A stretch of 64,000 bases of DNA from an uncultured Phascolarctobacterium sp. (GCA_947629685.1 CANREP010000005.1:16304-80303), one strand, 5' to 3'. Numbered from the stretch's first letter, positions 20,572 to 31,764 are shown. Notes: generated by a model not told the origin, from the letters alone. Program-made: numbers and translations.

Positions 20572-22578
20572 CTACTTCTTGCGTTTAGGCATCAGTTTCT
20601 GTCCCAGCTGTCCCTTAATAACGATCAATTTGTCACGCAGTTCGGCAGCCGCTTCAAAATCAAGAGCCTTAGCGGCTTCCTGCATCTGTTTTTCCAGTTC
20701 CCTTGCCAGCTTCTGCAGCTCCTTGGAAGATTTCTTCTTCAAGGACTTTTCTTCATAAGCTGCCGCGCCTTCGCCTTCGGCAACCTTAGTCAGCTTGATG
20801 AGCTGGCGTTGTTCCTTGTATATCGTTCTTGGCACTATGCCGTGTTCCTGATTATAAGCCTGCTGCTTTTCCCGGCGTCTGTTAGTCTCATCGATTGCAC
20901 GCTGCATAGAATCAGTAATCCTGTCGGCATACATGATGACCCGTCCATGCGCATTACGCGCTGCGCGGCCAATCGTCTGAATCATCGCCGTATCGCTGCG
21001 CAGAAAGCCTTCTTTATCCGCATCTAAAATAGCAATCAGCGATACTTCCGGCAAATCAAGTCCCTCGCGCAGCAGATTGATGCCTACCAGCACGTCAAAT
21101 TTACCGGCTCGCAAGGCGTCAATTATCTCAGCCCTCTCAATCGTAGCTATCTCTGAATGCAGATAACGTACCCTCACACCGGCTTGTTTCAGATATTCTG
21201 TTAAATCTTCCGCCATACGCTTGGTAAGCGTCGTAACGAGGATGCGTTCGCCTGCGTCTGCTACTTTGTGGATTTCTCCCAGCAAATCATCTATCTGTCC
21301 TTTGATCGGACGTATTTCAATGGCAGGATCAAGCAGTCCCGTCGGCCTGATAATCTGCTCTACGGTCTGCTCCGACTGTTCCAGCTCATACTTTGCCGGC
21401 GTTGCCGAAACATAGATTACCTGATTAACCTGCTGCTGGAACTCGTCAAAAGTCAGCGGCCTGTTGTCAAAGGCAGAAGGCAGACGGAACCCGTGTTCTA
21501 CCAGCATTTCCTTGCGGGAACGGTCGCCGGCATACATGGCCCTTATCTGCGGCAGGGTAACATGGGATTCATCAATCACCAGCAGAAAATCTTTCGGGAA
21601 ATAATTTACCAGCGTAAACGGCGCTTCACCCGCTTTACGTCCGGCCAAATGACGGGAATAATTTTCGATGCCGGAGCAGTAGCCCATTTCATTCATCATT
21701 TCCAAATCATAGTTGGTGCGCTGTTCCAGCCGTTGGGCCTCCAGCAGTTTACCGCGGGCGTTCAGGTCTTCCAGACGCTCTGCCAGCTCTGCCTTGATGT
21801 CCTCCATGGCCCGTTCAAGGTTTTCCCGGCTGGTAACATAGTGGGAAGCCGGAAAAATAGCTACATGATTTCTCTGCGCCAAGATTTCACCAGTCAGCAC
21901 ATCGATTTCCATGATGCGCTCCACTTCATCGTCAAACATCTCGATGCGCACAGCTTTTTCGCCGTAGGCCGCCGGGATGACTTCGATGACGTCGCCGCGT
22001 ACTCTGAACGTGCCGCGTTTAAAATCAATATCATTACGGTCATACTGTATTTCTACCAGCTTATGCAGTATCTTCTGACGGTCAATAACCTGACCCAGAC
22101 GCAGAGAAAGCACCATATCATAATATTCCTGCGGCGCGCCTAAGCCGTAAATACAGGACACGCTGGCTACAATGATAACATCCCGCCGTTCAAATAAAGC
22201 GCTGGTAGCCGAGTGACGCAGTTTATCTATCTCGTCGTTAATAGAAGCGTCTTTTTCGATATATGTGTCTGACTGAGGAATATACGCTTCCGGCTGATAA
22301 TAATCATAATAGGAAACAAAATACTCCACGGCATTTTCCGGGAAGAACGCTTTCAGCTCGCTGGCCAGCTGGGCCGCCAGCGTCTTATTGTGTGCGATTA
22401 CCAGCGTAGGTTTACGCACTTTATTGATTACCTGGGCAACTGTATAGGTCTTACCCGTACCCGTAGCACCCAATAGCACCTGAGCGTGCAGTCCGCGTTC
22501 AACACCGTCAGCCAGCTTATCAATCGCCTGCGGCTGATCGCCCGCCGGCTCAAAAGGCGCCTGAATCTTAAAATCCAT
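20572..22578 (-). CDS. uvrB: UvrABC system protein B
   Basis: [27 protein letters not shown]-terminal UVR motif. Confidence 0.98.
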   Translation of the reverse strand: MDFKIQAPFEPAGDQPQAIDKLADGVERGLHAQVLLGATGTGKTYTVAQVINKVRKPTLVIAHNKTLAAQLASELKAFFPENAVEYFVSYYDYYQPEAYIPQSDTYIEKDASINDEIDKLRHSATSALFERRDVIIVASVSCIYGLGAPQEYYDMVLSLRLGQVIDRQKILHKLVEIQYDRNDIDFKRGTFRVRGDVIEVIPAAYGEKAVRIEMFDDEVERIMEIDVLTGEILAQRNHVAIFPASHYVTSRENLERAMEDIKAELAERLEDLNARGKLLEAQRLEQRTNYDLEMMNEMGYCSGIENYSRHLAGRKAGEAPFTLVNYFPKDFLLVIDESHVTLPQIRAMYAGDRSRKEMLVEHGFRLPSAFDNRPLTFDEFQQQVNQVIYVSATPAKYELEQSEQTVEQIIRPTGLLDPAIEIRPIKGQIDDLLGEIHKVADAGERILVTTLTKRMAEDLTEYLKQAGVRVRYLHSEIATIERAEIIDALRAGKFDVLVGINLLREGLDLPEVSLIAILDADKEGFLRSDTAMIQTIGRAARNAHGRVIMYADRITDSMQRAIDETNRRREKQQAYNQEHGIVPRTIYKEQRQLIKLTKVAEGEGAAAYEEKSLKKKSSKELQKLARELEKQMQEAAKALDFEAAAELRDKLIVIKGQLGQKLMPKRKK

Positions 22579-22587
22579 AATCTCACC

Positions 22588-23343
22588 TTATTTTAACTGT
22601 AAACCTACAGGACAGTGGTCACTGCCCATAACGTCCGAATAAATTACCGCGTCTTCAATTCTGTCGGCAAGCTTTTCTGATACTATAAAATAATCGATAC
22701 GCCAACCAGCGTTTTTCTCACGTGCCTTAAACATGTAACTCCACCAGCTGTAAGCACCCGTCTTATCAGGATACAGATAACGGAAAGAATCAACAAAACC
22801 GCTGGCTAAAAGTTCAGTCATCTTACCGCGTTCTTCATAGGTAAAACCGGCATTACCAACATTTGTCTTAAAATTCTTCAAATCTATTTCATTATGGGCT
22901 ACATTCAAGTCGCCGCAGATGATGACCGGTTTTTTCTCATCCAGTTCTTTCACATAGCTGCGGAATGCATCTTCCCACACCATGCGGTACTCCAAGCGCT
23001 CCAGCCCGCGCTGAGCGTTAGGCGTATATACGTTCACCAGATAAAAGTCGGTAAATTCGGCAGTAATCACCCTGCCTTCTTTATCGTGTTCTTCAATGCC
23101 TAATCCATAACTGACACTGAGCGGCTTAGTCTTACTGAATACCGCCGTACCGCTGTAACCTTTCTTTTCCGCACTATTCCAATATTCTTCATAGCCGTCA
23201 AAAACAAATGCTGCCTGCTCCCGCTGCATTTTAGTTTCCTGCACACAGAAAATATCAGCGTCTGCACTGTCCATAAAATCTTGAAAACCTTTATTCATAC
23301 ACGCCCGCAGGCCGTTAACATTCCATGAAATAAGCTTCATCAT
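22588..23343 (-). CDS. Exodeoxyribonuclease III
   Basis: [49 protein letters not shown]. Confidence 0.95.
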   Translation of the reverse strand: MMKLISWNVNGLRACMNKGFQDFMDSADADIFCVQETKMQREQAAFVFDGYEEYWNSAEKKGYSGTAVFSKTKPLSVSYGLGIEEHDKEGRVITAEFTDFYLVNVYTPNAQRGLERLEYRMVWEDAFRSYVKELDEKKPVIICGDLNVAHNEIDLKNFKTNVGNAGFTYEERGKMTELLASGFVDSFRYLYPDKTGAYSWWSYMFKAREKNAGWRIDYFIVSEKLADRIEDAVIYSDVMGSDHCPVGLQLK

Positions 23344-23509
23344 CTTCCTCCTTAAATTTATGACATTATGCTAATCAACAAAAATTATCTATTGTTATTG
23401 TATCATCAGCAGATTTTTTTTTAAAGCTCTTTCACGCAAATTTCGCAAACCTTTGTTTAAGAAAAAATCCCTGCACAGATAATATGCAGGGAACTGTAAA
23501 AATATTATT

Positions 23510-24643
23510 TTATTTTTCTTCTGCTGCCAGACGGATAATTTCATAAACCCATTGAGCAGTACCAAACAGGTCGTCTTCTTTGAGATATTCTTCTGTCGTA
23601 TGAACATTGCTCATACCTGTCGCCAGCAGCGCGCAGGGTAAACCGTAACCGCATAAATAATTGCCGTCGCTGCAGCCGCCCGTCGTCTTCAAAACAGAGC
23701 TGCGTCCCATTTTTTCTGCGGCCTGCTGCGCCAGAGTGATACATTTATGATTGCGATCCACAGCTACTGCCGGGCAGCCTTCGCGCACATCAATATCCAC
23801 CTTGCCGCCGCTTGCTTCCACAGCAGAAGTAATCACGGCGCAAACATCATCTTTCAGCTTCTCCAGTTTTTCTACATTAAGCGAGCGCATATCCACAACA
23901 AATTCTGCCTGCGGCGCAACCACATTATTGCCAACACCGGCATGAAAGACGCCGACATTTAAAGTCGTTTCCTCATCAATCCTGCCATAAGCCGGCAGTC
24001 TGTGCAATGCTTCTGCTGCCAGCATAATGGCGTTAATACCTTTTTCCGGCGCAATACCCGCATGAGCAGCCTTGCCGGTTATCTTAACGTATAGTTCGTA
24101 TAATTTAGGCGCTGCATAAACAATTTCTCCGATATCGCCGCCAATATCCAGACAGTAACCAAAATCAGCCCTGATACGCGCCTTATCCATATTAACAACG
24201 CCTAAACAGCCAATTTCTTCGCCAATAGTAAAACATAACTGGATATCGCCATGAGGAACATTATCTTCCTTAAGGGCGCGGACAGCTTCCAGAGCCGCTG
24301 CTATCCCAACTTTGTCATCGCCGCCCAGCGTCGTCGTTCCGTCAGAATAAAGGACGCCGTCTTTGCGGATAACTTTTGTCCCCGTTGCCGGCGACACCGA
24401 ATCCATATGCGCTTCAAAAAACAGTACGGGCGCTTGGGGACAATTCCCTTTTATATAGGCCCAGACATTGCCGCAGGTACCGCCAACTTTTGCTCCGGCA
24501 TCGTCCATCTCTGCTGCTATGCCCATCTCCTGCAGTTTGCGCAAAAGCAGCTCTGCTTCCTGACGTTCATCTTTACTGGGACAAGGAACACTTACCAGTT
24601 CAGTAAATTCTTCTATCAATCTTTCTTTATTCAGCATATGCAC
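23510..24643 (-). CDS. M20 family metallopeptidase (PepT-like)
   Basis: FFEAHMDSVSPATG, GDDKVGIAAALEA, FTIGEEIG, KAAHAGIAPEKGINAI. Confidence 0.88.
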   Translation of the reverse strand: MHMLNKERLIEEFTELVSVPCPSKDERQEAELLLRKLQEMGIAAEMDDAGAKVGGTCGNVWAYIKGNCPQAPVLFFEAHMDSVSPATGTKVIRKDGVLYSDGTTTLGGDDKVGIAAALEAVRALKEDNVPHGDIQLCFTIGEEIGCLGVVNMDKARIRADFGYCLDIGGDIGEIVYAAPKLYELYVKITGKAAHAGIAPEKGINAIMLAAEALHRLPAYGRIDEETTLNVGVFHAGVGNNVVAPQAEFVVDMRSLNVEKLEKLKDDVCAVITSAVEASGGKVDIDVREGCPAVAVDRNHKCITLAQQAAEKMGRSSVLKTTGGCSDGNYLCGYGLPCALLATGMSNVHTTEEYLKEDDLFGTAQWVYEIIRLAAEEK

Positions 24644-24670
24644 GCCCTCCTATATTGATAAACTATTGAA

Positions 24671-24698
24671 AAAACCTGCTGAAAACATCAGCAGGTTT
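24671..24698 (-). terminator. glmS terminator
   Basis: aaacctgctgaaaacatcagcaggttt with poly-T on minus strand. Confidence 0.7.
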
Positions 24699-24704
24699 TG
24701 TATT

Positions 24705-26534
24705 TTATTCTACAGTTACAGATTTAGCAAGATTTCTCGGCTTGTCCACATCGCAGCCGCGTGTCAGAGCCGCATAGTAGGACAGCAGCTGCAGCGGCAA
24801 TACTGCCAGCAGCGGCGCCAGATATTTATCAGTTTTGGGAATATAGATAACATGATCAGCATATTTTGCCAGAGAAGTATCGCCTTCAAAGCCGATAGCG
24901 ATAACTACTGCTTCGCGCGCCTTTACTTCCTGCAGGTTGCTGACAGTCTTGTCATAAACGTCTTCCTGAGTAGCAAGTACGATAACCGGCACACCGGAAA
25001 CAATAAGAGCCAGCGTGCCATGCTTTAATTCGCCGGCAGCATAAGCTTCCGCATGAATATAGGAAATCTCTTTCAGCTTCAAAGCGCCTTCCAGAGCAAC
25101 TGCATAGTCAAGACTGCGTCCCAGGAAGAAAGCATCTTCACAGCTGCCGTATTCACGGGCAAAAACTTTGATTTGATCAACATTTTCCAGCATCTTATGA
25201 ATCTGCTCAGGAATGAAAGTCAGACCATGTACCAGTTCAGCAGCTTTTGCTTCGCTTAAAGAACCGCGCAGACGGCCTACGTAAATTGCCAGCATCAGCA
25301 TAGCGAGCAACTGGGTAGTATAAGCCTTTGTAGAAGCAACGGCAATTTCCGGGCCGGCATAGGTATATACAACCTGGTCAGCTTCACGGGCAATAGAAGA
25401 GCCGACAACATTAGTTACTGCCAAAGTGCGCGCACCCAGGCGTTTTGCTTCGCGCAGTGCTGCCAAAGTGTCGCTGGTTTCGCCGGACTGACTGATAACG
25501 ATAGTCAGGCTGTTACCGTCCACCAACGGGCTGCGATAACGGAACTCGCTGGCAATATCCACTTCTACAGGCACACGGGCCAGCTGTTCCAGATAATATT
25601 TGCCGACGATACCGGCATGATAAGCAGTGCCGCAGGCCACAATGAAAATCTTATTGATGCCCTGCAGTTCTTCTGCCGTCCAGTTCAGTTCCGGGAAAGT
25701 AATGATATTGTTTTCGCCATCGACACGGCCGGTCATGGTATCGCGCATAGCTTTCGGCTGTTCGTAAATCTCTTTCAGCATAAAATGCTCAAAACCGCCT
25801 TTTTCAGCAGCTTCTGCATTCCAGTTTACTTCAAAAACTTTTTTATTGATCGGCGTACCGTTGATATCCTGTACCCAGACGCCGTCTTTCGTAACGGTAG
25901 CAATCTCACCGTCGCTCATAATATAGGTGCGGCGGGTATGGTTGATGATAGCCGGAATATCGGAAGCAATAAAGTTTTCTCCCTCGCCCAGACCGATTAC
26001 CAGCGGGTTATCTTTCTTCGTGCAGATAATCTTATCCTGTTCCGCTTCGCACATAAATACCAGAGAATAGGAGCCTTTGATAAGGCGAAGTACTTTTTTA
26101 ACCGTGCTTTCAAAATCACCGTCAAACTGGTCTGCCATCAGGTGTGCTACTACTTCTGTATCAGTTTCGGATATGAAGTTATGGCCTTTAGCAATCAGCT
26201 CTTCTTTTAATTTCAAATAGTTTTCGATAATACCGTTATGTACGACGACAAATTTGCCGCTGCCATCAGTATGAGGATGGGCGTTACGATCCGACGGACG
26301 GCCGTGTGTTGCCCAACGGGTATGACCGATACCCATGCAGCCTTCCGGCATATTGCCTTCCAGCTTCTGACGCAGAGCATCCAGACGGCCAACACATTTA
26401 TCCACACGGATGCTGCCTTTTTCCATTACGGCAATACCTGCGGAGTCATAGCCGCGGTATTCAAGCTTACTCATACCATCAAGCAAAAACGGAGCAGCCT
26501 GTTTTAAACCAATATAACCAACGATACCACACAT
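24705..26534 (-). CDS. glmS: Glutamine--fructose-6-phosphate aminotransferase (isomerizing)
   Basis: MCGIVGYIGLKQAAPFLLDGMSKLEYRGYDSAGIAV; C-terminal KPRNLAKSVTVE. Confidence 0.98.
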   Translation of the reverse strand: MCGIVGYIGLKQAAPFLLDGMSKLEYRGYDSAGIAVMEKGSIRVDKCVGRLDALRQKLEGNMPEGCMGIGHTRWATHGRPSDRNAHPHTDGSGKFVVVHNGIIENYLKLKEELIAKGHNFISETDTEVVAHLMADQFDGDFESTVKKVLRLIKGSYSLVFMCEAEQDKIICTKKDNPLVIGLGEGENFIASDIPAIINHTRRTYIMSDGEIATVTKDGVWVQDINGTPINKKVFEVNWNAEAAEKGGFEHFMLKEIYEQPKAMRDTMTGRVDGENNIITFPELNWTAEELQGINKIFIVACGTAYHAGIVGKYYLEQLARVPVEVDIASEFRYRSPLVDGNSLTIVISQSGETSDTLAALREAKRLGARTLAVTNVVGSSIAREADQVVYTYAGPEIAVASTKAYTTQLLAMLMLAIYVGRLRGSLSEAKAAELVHGLTFIPEQIHKMLENVDQIKVFAREYGSCEDAFFLGRSLDYAVALEGALKLKEISYIHAEAYAAGELKHGTLALIVSGVPVIVLATQEDVYDKTVSNLQEVKAREAVVIAIGFEGDTSLAKYADHVIYIPKTDKYLAPLLAVLPLQLLSYYAALTRGCDVDKPRNLAKSVTVE

Positions 26535-26566
26535 ATGTCAGTATCCTCCTTAAAAATTTTTAACCA

Positions 26567-26768
26567 TTCTGCTGCCGGGCCTTTGTCCCTGCCGTTACCG
26601 GCAGTATTTGTACCCAGCTTTACGGCCTGCAGCAAGCCGAGAGGCATCCGCTGACTTTTCGACAACCTCTTTCCTCGTCTGCCGCGCTACTGCGGCACCT
26701 GCGCTATCCACATTATGTGCTGTAAGCACACAACATGCCGCGCAGGCCGGTCAGCCCCCGCGGCACAT
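26567..26768 (-). ncRNA. glmS ribozyme (GlcN6P-responsive)
   Basis: RC contains core GACGAGGAAAGAGGUUGUCGAAAAGUCAGCGGAUGCCUCUCGGCUUGCUGCAGGCCGUAAAGCUGGGUACAAAUACUGCCGGUAACGGCAGGGACAAAGG directly upstream of glmS; boundaries approximate. Confidence 0.93.
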
Positions 26769-26866
26769 CTATGTGATTTACATTATTTTACTATACTATT
26801 ATCTTTTGGTCAATTAAATATATTATTGCCAAAGTTTTAAGTTTTCAGGCTAAATATCGTAACTTT

Positions 26867-28207
26867 TTATGCCAGTTCTTTTGTTACTACATCAGCAATA
26901 GCGCTGGCAATCTTTTCCAGCCTGTTCTGTTCGGGCCCTTCTGCCATGATACGGATCAGAGGCTCCGTGCCGGAAGCACGTACAAGGATCTGTCCGTTAT
27001 CGCCCAATTCTTCCTGATATTTTTTAATAACCGCCTGGATTGCAGCATTCTCCTGCCAGCCGTTTTTATCGGCAACGCGCACATTCATCAGCACCTGCGG
27101 ATATTTGGTCATCATCGCGCCAAGTTCGGAAAGAGATTTATTATTCTTGACCATAGCGCAGAGCAGCTGCACCGCAGTCAGTATACCGTCGCCGGTCTTA
27201 GCGTATTCAGAGAAAATAATATGCCCGGACTGTTCGCCGCCCAGAGAATATCTGTTTTTCAGCATCTCTTCCAATACATATCTGTCGCCTACAGCAGTCT
27301 TGACCGTTTTACCGCCCATATCTTTCATCGCTTTATGCAGGCCAACATTACTCATGACCGTGGTCACAAGCATATTGTCATGCAGTTTGCCCTGCTTCAT
27401 AAGCTCAGCGGCACAGATAAGCATAATCTGGTCGCCGTCCAAAGCTTCGCCGTTTTCATCCACTGCCAAACAGCGGTCAGCGTCGCCGTCATTGGCGATG
27501 CCAAGCTGTGCGCCTTCTTCCACCACTTTTTTCTGCAGCGCTTCCAGGTGCGTCGAGCCGCAGCCATTATTGATGTTGATTCCATTGGGCTCGTTAAAAA
27601 TAGTTACCACTTCTGCCCCCAGTCCGCGCAGGATTACCGGCGCAATCTCGCTGTTGGCGCCATTAGAGCAGTCCATTACTACTTTAAGGCCGTTTAACTT
27701 GGTGTAAGCAGTGCTCAGGATATGTTTAACATATTTTTCCGCCAAACCTGTTTCATAAATAATCGTTCCGACACTGGACCCGCTGGCAGCTTTCTGATAT
27801 TCGATAGGCTGAGCAACGATAGCCGCAATCTCATCTTCTACTGCATCAGGAAGTTTATGGCCTGTCTGCGAAAAGAACTTGATACCGTTGTCTTCAAAAG
27901 GATTGTGGGAAGCAGAAATAACTACGCCTGCATTAGCCTTGACCTCAGAAGTAAGGAAAGATACAGCCGGCGTCGGCATAACTCCCAGCAGGTGAGCGTT
28001 ACCGCCGGCAGAACAAATACCCGCTGCCAATGCGCTTTCCAGCATGGGGCCACTGCGCCTTGTATCGCGTCCGATGATGATTTTGGGACTGGCAACCTCC
28101 CTGCCAAAATATGTTGCCGCCGCATATCCCAACTTGAACGCCAGTTCCGGCGTTAATTCCACATTAGCGATACCGCGGACACCGTCAGTACCAAATAAAC
28201 GTGCCAT
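26867..28207 (-). CDS. glmM: Phosphoglucosamine mutase
   Basis: MARLFGTDGVRGIANVELTPE, ISASHNPFEDNGIKFF, DGDADRCLAVDE, VRASGTEPLIRIMAEG. Confidence 0.98.
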   Translation of the reverse strand: MARLFGTDGVRGIANVELTPELAFKLGYAAATYFGREVASPKIIIGRDTRRSGPMLESALAAGICSAGGNAHLLGVMPTPAVSFLTSEVKANAGVVISASHNPFEDNGIKFFSQTGHKLPDAVEDEIAAIVAQPIEYQKAASGSSVGTIIYETGLAEKYVKHILSTAYTKLNGLKVVMDCSNGANSEIAPVILRGLGAEVVTIFNEPNGININNGCGSTHLEALQKKVVEEGAQLGIANDGDADRCLAVDENGEALDGDQIMLICAAELMKQGKLHDNMLVTTVMSNVGLHKAMKDMGGKTVKTAVGDRYVLEEMLKNRYSLGGEQSGHIIFSEYAKTGDGILTAVQLLCAMVKNNKSLSELGAMMTKYPQVLMNVRVADKNGWQENAAIQAVIKKYQEELGDNGQILVRASGTEPLIRIMAEGPEQNRLEKIASAIADVVTKELA

Positions 28208-28292
28208 GAAAAAACCTCCGCTTCATCGTAAATAATTTCTCTTGCATCTATAACATATTATTATAAACTTTTTTCTTCTCTCAGGCAAATAT

Positions 28293-29897
28293 TCAGCCTA
28301 ATGGCGCAAAGCGCCGCATCACTGCCCGCGCCACATGATAACCGTCCAGCGCCGCGCTCATGATACCGCCTGCGTAACCAGCACCCTCCCCGCAGGGATA
28401 AAGCAAATCATGGGTAACAGATACATAACTTTCCCTGTCACGCACGATACGCACAGGAGCAGAAGTGCGCGTCTCCACGCCAGTCAACAGCGCGCCGCCG
28501 TCATCATACCCGGAAATTTTGCGTCCGAACTCTTTAATACCCAGTTTCAAAGTATCGGCAACATAACGCGGCAGCACTTTTTCCAGCGCACAGGCGGTGA
28601 TGCCAGGCCTGTAGGTAGGACTGCACAAACTGGTAAGGTCCGGCGTCGCGCTTTTCAGGAAGCTGGCAAAATTCTGCGCCGGCGCGCGATAATTCCCGCC
28701 TCCGTATTTAAAAGCCAGTCGTTCATACAGACGCTGAAATGCGATTCCATCCAAAGGACTGCTGCCGAAATCATCGCTGCTGACATTTACTACCAGCGCG
28801 CTGTTAGCCACGCCGCTGTCCCGGTTAAACATGCTCATGCCGTTGACTACTACGCCCCCGCTTTCCGAAGCGGCGGCAACCACCGTACCGCCGGGACACA
28901 TACAAAAAGAGTAAGCCGTGCGTTTTTTATCCTGCGTATGATAAACCAGCGCATAATCTGCAGCGCCAAGCAGGTGATGCCCGGCAAACTCTCCATACTG
29001 GGCTTTATCTATCAGCTCCTGCGGATGCTCGATGCGCACGCCGATAGAAAAAGGCTTACTGGTAATGCCGATACCTTTTGCCGCCAACAGGGCATAAGTA
29101 TCGCGCGCGCTGTGCCCGCAGGCCAGGATTACTGCTCCCGCAGCAATCTTTTCCCCGCTCTGTAAAACTACGCCGCAAACAGTGTTGTTTTTAATCACAA
29201 AATCCGTAACATGGGCTTCGTAACGGATACTGCCGCCCAAGCTGATAATCTGACTGCTGAGACCCGTAACCATGGCCCGCAGCCTATCCGTCCCCACATG
29301 CGGTTTATGCTCCCATAGTATAGATTCAGGCGCTCCCGCATCTACGAAAGTCTGTAAAATACTCTGCATCACAGGGTCATTGACGCGGGTCGTCAGCTTG
29401 CCGTCAGAGAAAGTGCCTGCCCCGCCCTCGCCAAATTGGACATTAGACTCAGGGTCAAATTCTCCTCCCTGCCAGAAAGCGTTTACGTCCGCAACCCGCT
29501 GACTGACACGTTTGCCGCGCTCCAGCAAAAGCGGCCGATAACCGTATTTTGCCAGTTCCAGCGCTGCCAGCAGTCCGGCCGGTCCTGCGCCGATAACCAC
29601 TGGCGGAGCAGCAAGCGGATGCTTTCCTAAGAGCAGTTCCGGCTCTGCTTCCTCAACATACTGGGAAATATCCTTATCTTTCAGCAGTCTGCCCGCCTGT
29701 TTGCGGCTGATATCTGCTTCTGCCAGCACATGGAAATTTAAACAGACGTTATTCTTGCGGCGGGCATCCACCGCCTTGCGCACAATCTGCACAGATTTGA
29801 TATCGTCCTGTCTGACGCCCAGTTTACGGCTTACCGCCTCTTTTAAAGGCATTTCCTGCAGCAGCGCTATCCGCACATTATTTATCTTTAATTTCAT
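28293..29897 (-). CDS. NAD(P)/FAD-dependent oxidoreductase (COG2509-like)
   Basis: VIGAGPAGLLAALELAKYGYRPLLLERGK; FCMCPGGTVVAAASE; GEGAGYAGGIMSAALDG. Confidence 0.9.
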   Translation of the reverse strand: MKLKINNVRIALLQEMPLKEAVSRKLGVRQDDIKSVQIVRKAVDARRKNNVCLNFHVLAEADISRKQAGRLLKDKDISQYVEEAEPELLLGKHPLAAPPVVIGAGPAGLLAALELAKYGYRPLLLERGKRVSQRVADVNAFWQGGEFDPESNVQFGEGGAGTFSDGKLTTRVNDPVMQSILQTFVDAGAPESILWEHKPHVGTDRLRAMVTGLSSQIISLGGSIRYEAHVTDFVIKNNTVCGVVLQSGEKIAAGAVILACGHSARDTYALLAAKGIGITSKPFSIGVRIEHPQELIDKAQYGEFAGHHLLGAADYALVYHTQDKKRTAYSFCMCPGGTVVAAASESGGVVVNGMSMFNRDSGVANSALVVNVSSDDFGSSPLDGIAFQRLYERLAFKYGGGNYRAPAQNFASFLKSATPDLTSLCSPTYRPGITACALEKVLPRYVADTLKLGIKEFGRKISGYDDGGALLTGVETRTSAPVRIVRDRESYVSVTHDLLYPCGEGAGYAGGIMSAALDGYHVARAVMRRFAPLG

Positions 29898-29902
29898 TCA
29901 GT

Positions 29903-30826
29903 CTACCTTCCTACCGAAAAACTTACCTGTACCGAACTGGTCTCCGGGATTACTTTATCCGGCAGGTCAAGCTCTGCAGCTATCGTAGCGCTGCCTGTCA
30001 GCATAGAAACATCCACCGGCTTAGTCCTGACTTCATTCAGATCCTTCAAAATTGAAGGCGGCGCAGTAATGCGTACCTGCTTAGGCCGCACTTCTACCTT
30101 GGATACATTGATGCCTTCCGGCAGATTTCCCTTCATGATCACTCTTACAGGGATATCCACGGTAATCATCTGCCTTACCATGCTTGCTTCCACCGTAACA
30201 CTGGCCGGGATGATTTTCATATTAGGTATATCATAGCCGTTGTCATTTACAGCAACTAAGTCGCTGACAGTCTGAAAATTATCTTTTTGGTCAGTAACGT
30301 CTACCGGCGCCACGACTTTGTTGATATTTTTCAGGCGGTGCGTAGCCCCTTTTACCATTACCTCAGCTGGAGTAATCTTACTGCTGCCCAACGTAAGGTC
30401 GTCAGAAACCACACCTACCACGCGCGGATGTACGGGTACAGTTTTTTCGCTGACCGTATCCACATAAACGGAAATTTCTGCAGGGCTTACAGAAATAATA
30501 TCTCCCTTAGAAAAAGATACCTGGACTGGCAGTTCCTGCTGACCTTCTGTTACATTCTTTAAATCGATAGACGCAGTTATCAGCTTTTCACTGTCATCCG
30601 CTATCAGCGAGCGAGAACCTCTGACCTTGACTGCCACCCTGTCCGGCGCATTGAATACCACCATATTTTCCGGCAGATTAGCCTGCTTCAGCTCTACTTC
30701 CACGCTGCGCTCGATAATAGGATTCTGATCCGTCATAACGTATATCCATAAACCGCAGGCGATTAAAATAGAAATAATGCGCGCCAGGATATTTTCTTTT
30801 TTCATCAGCCTATAAAGAAAATTCAT
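29903..30826 (-). CDS. cdaR: YbbR-domain protein, CdaA regulator
   Basis: N-terminal TM, YbbR-like repeats, next to cdaA with ATGA overlap. Confidence 0.9.
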   Translation of the reverse strand: MNFLYRLMKKENILARIISILIACGLWIYVMTDQNPIIERSVEVELKQANLPENMVVFNAPDRVAVKVRGSRSLIADDSEKLITASIDLKNVTEGQQELPVQVSFSKGDIISVSPAEISVYVDTVSEKTVPVHPRVVGVVSDDLTLGSSKITPAEVMVKGATHRLKNINKVVAPVDVTDQKDNFQTVSDLVAVNDNGYDIPNMKIIPASVTVEASMVRQMITVDIPVRVIMKGNLPEGINVSKVEVRPKQVRITAPPSILKDLNEVRTKPVDVSMLTGSATIAAELDLPDKVIPETSSVQVSFSVGR

Positions 30827-31686
30827 TTCTTCTCACCACGCATATGCTTAATTTTCTCCAGTAAGGTCTCTTTGACATTGACTGTCGGCCTGAGCATATA
30901 GGAGCGTAAAATCTCCTTCACATCATCAGCCGTAAGATAACGCATCAGCTCGCCGTTACGGGCGATAGACACGGCACCTGTTTCCTCACTGACCACCAGC
31001 ACCACGGCGTCGGACTGCTCGGAAATACCGATAGCCGCTCTGTGTCTGGTGCCGAGTTCCTGGCTCAGGTTACGGTTTTCCGTCAGCGGCAGCAAACAGC
31101 TGGCAGCAACAATCCTTTTTCCGCGGATGATTACCGCTCCGTCGTGCAGCGGCGTATCTTTTTCAAAAATGTTCAGCAGCAGGCTGTCACTGATCAGGCC
31201 ATCCACAGCGACGCCTGTCTCGATACGTTCTTCCAAACCGGTTTCACGTTCAAAGACCATCAGCGCGCCTTCCTTGCGCCTGCTCATGATTACTGTGGCA
31301 TTAGCTACGGCATTGAGCATTTCTTCCATCTCCTGCTCATCCAGTTCACTGCCTTTATTGAACAGACGGCCACGGCCAATCTGTTCCAAGGCGCGCCGCA
31401 GCTCCGGCTGGAATACTACCGGCAGCGCGACCATGATCACGGTCATACTTTTTTCCAGCAGCCAGCTGATTACATGCAGATTCAGCCATCTGCTGATCAG
31501 CATAAACAGCACCAGCACAAGCAAGCCTTTAACCAGTGTTGCCGCCCTGGTATTTTTCAGCATCAGATATATACGGTATAAGAAATAAGCCACAACGGCA
31601 ATATCGATCAAATCGAGGATATTGACAGTCGTCAGCAGTCCCTGTAATTGTACCAACACATATTTCACCCACTTACATATTCCCAA
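30823..31686 (-). CDS. cdaA: Diadenylate cyclase (c-di-AMP synthase)
   Basis: DAC motifs LHDGAVIIRGKRIVAASCLLPL and GTRHRAAIGISE. Confidence 0.97.
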   Translation of the reverse strand: MGICKWVKYVLVQLQGLLTTVNILDLIDIAVVAYFLYRIYLMLKNTRAATLVKGLLVLVLFMLISRWLNLHVISWLLEKSMTVIMVALPVVFQPELRRALEQIGRGRLFNKGSELDEQEMEEMLNAVANATVIMSRRKEGALMVFERETGLEERIETGVAVDGLISDSLLLNIFEKDTPLHDGAVIIRGKRIVAASCLLPLTENRNLSQELGTRHRAAIGISEQSDAVVLVVSEETGAVSIARNGELMRYLTADDVKEILRSYMLRPTVNVKETLLEKIKHMRGEKK

Positions 31687-31715
31687 AGTTACTTTATATT
31701 ATACCATATATATAA

Positions 31716-31755
31716 GAAAACCACATTTGCTCAGGTCGAGTAAATGTGGTTTTTA
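31716..31755 (-). terminator. argH terminator
   Basis: aaaaccacatttgctcaggtcgagtaaatgtggtttt. Confidence 0.65.
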
Positions 31756-31764
31756 CGTAAAATC

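Noticed and set aside
21268-22143. 291-aa plus-strand ORF opposite uvrB
   Set aside because: Shadow ORF of uvrB.
26608-26817. 69-aa plus-strand ORF upstream of glmS
   Set aside because: Lies on the reverse of the glmS ribozyme; the RNA explains the sequence.
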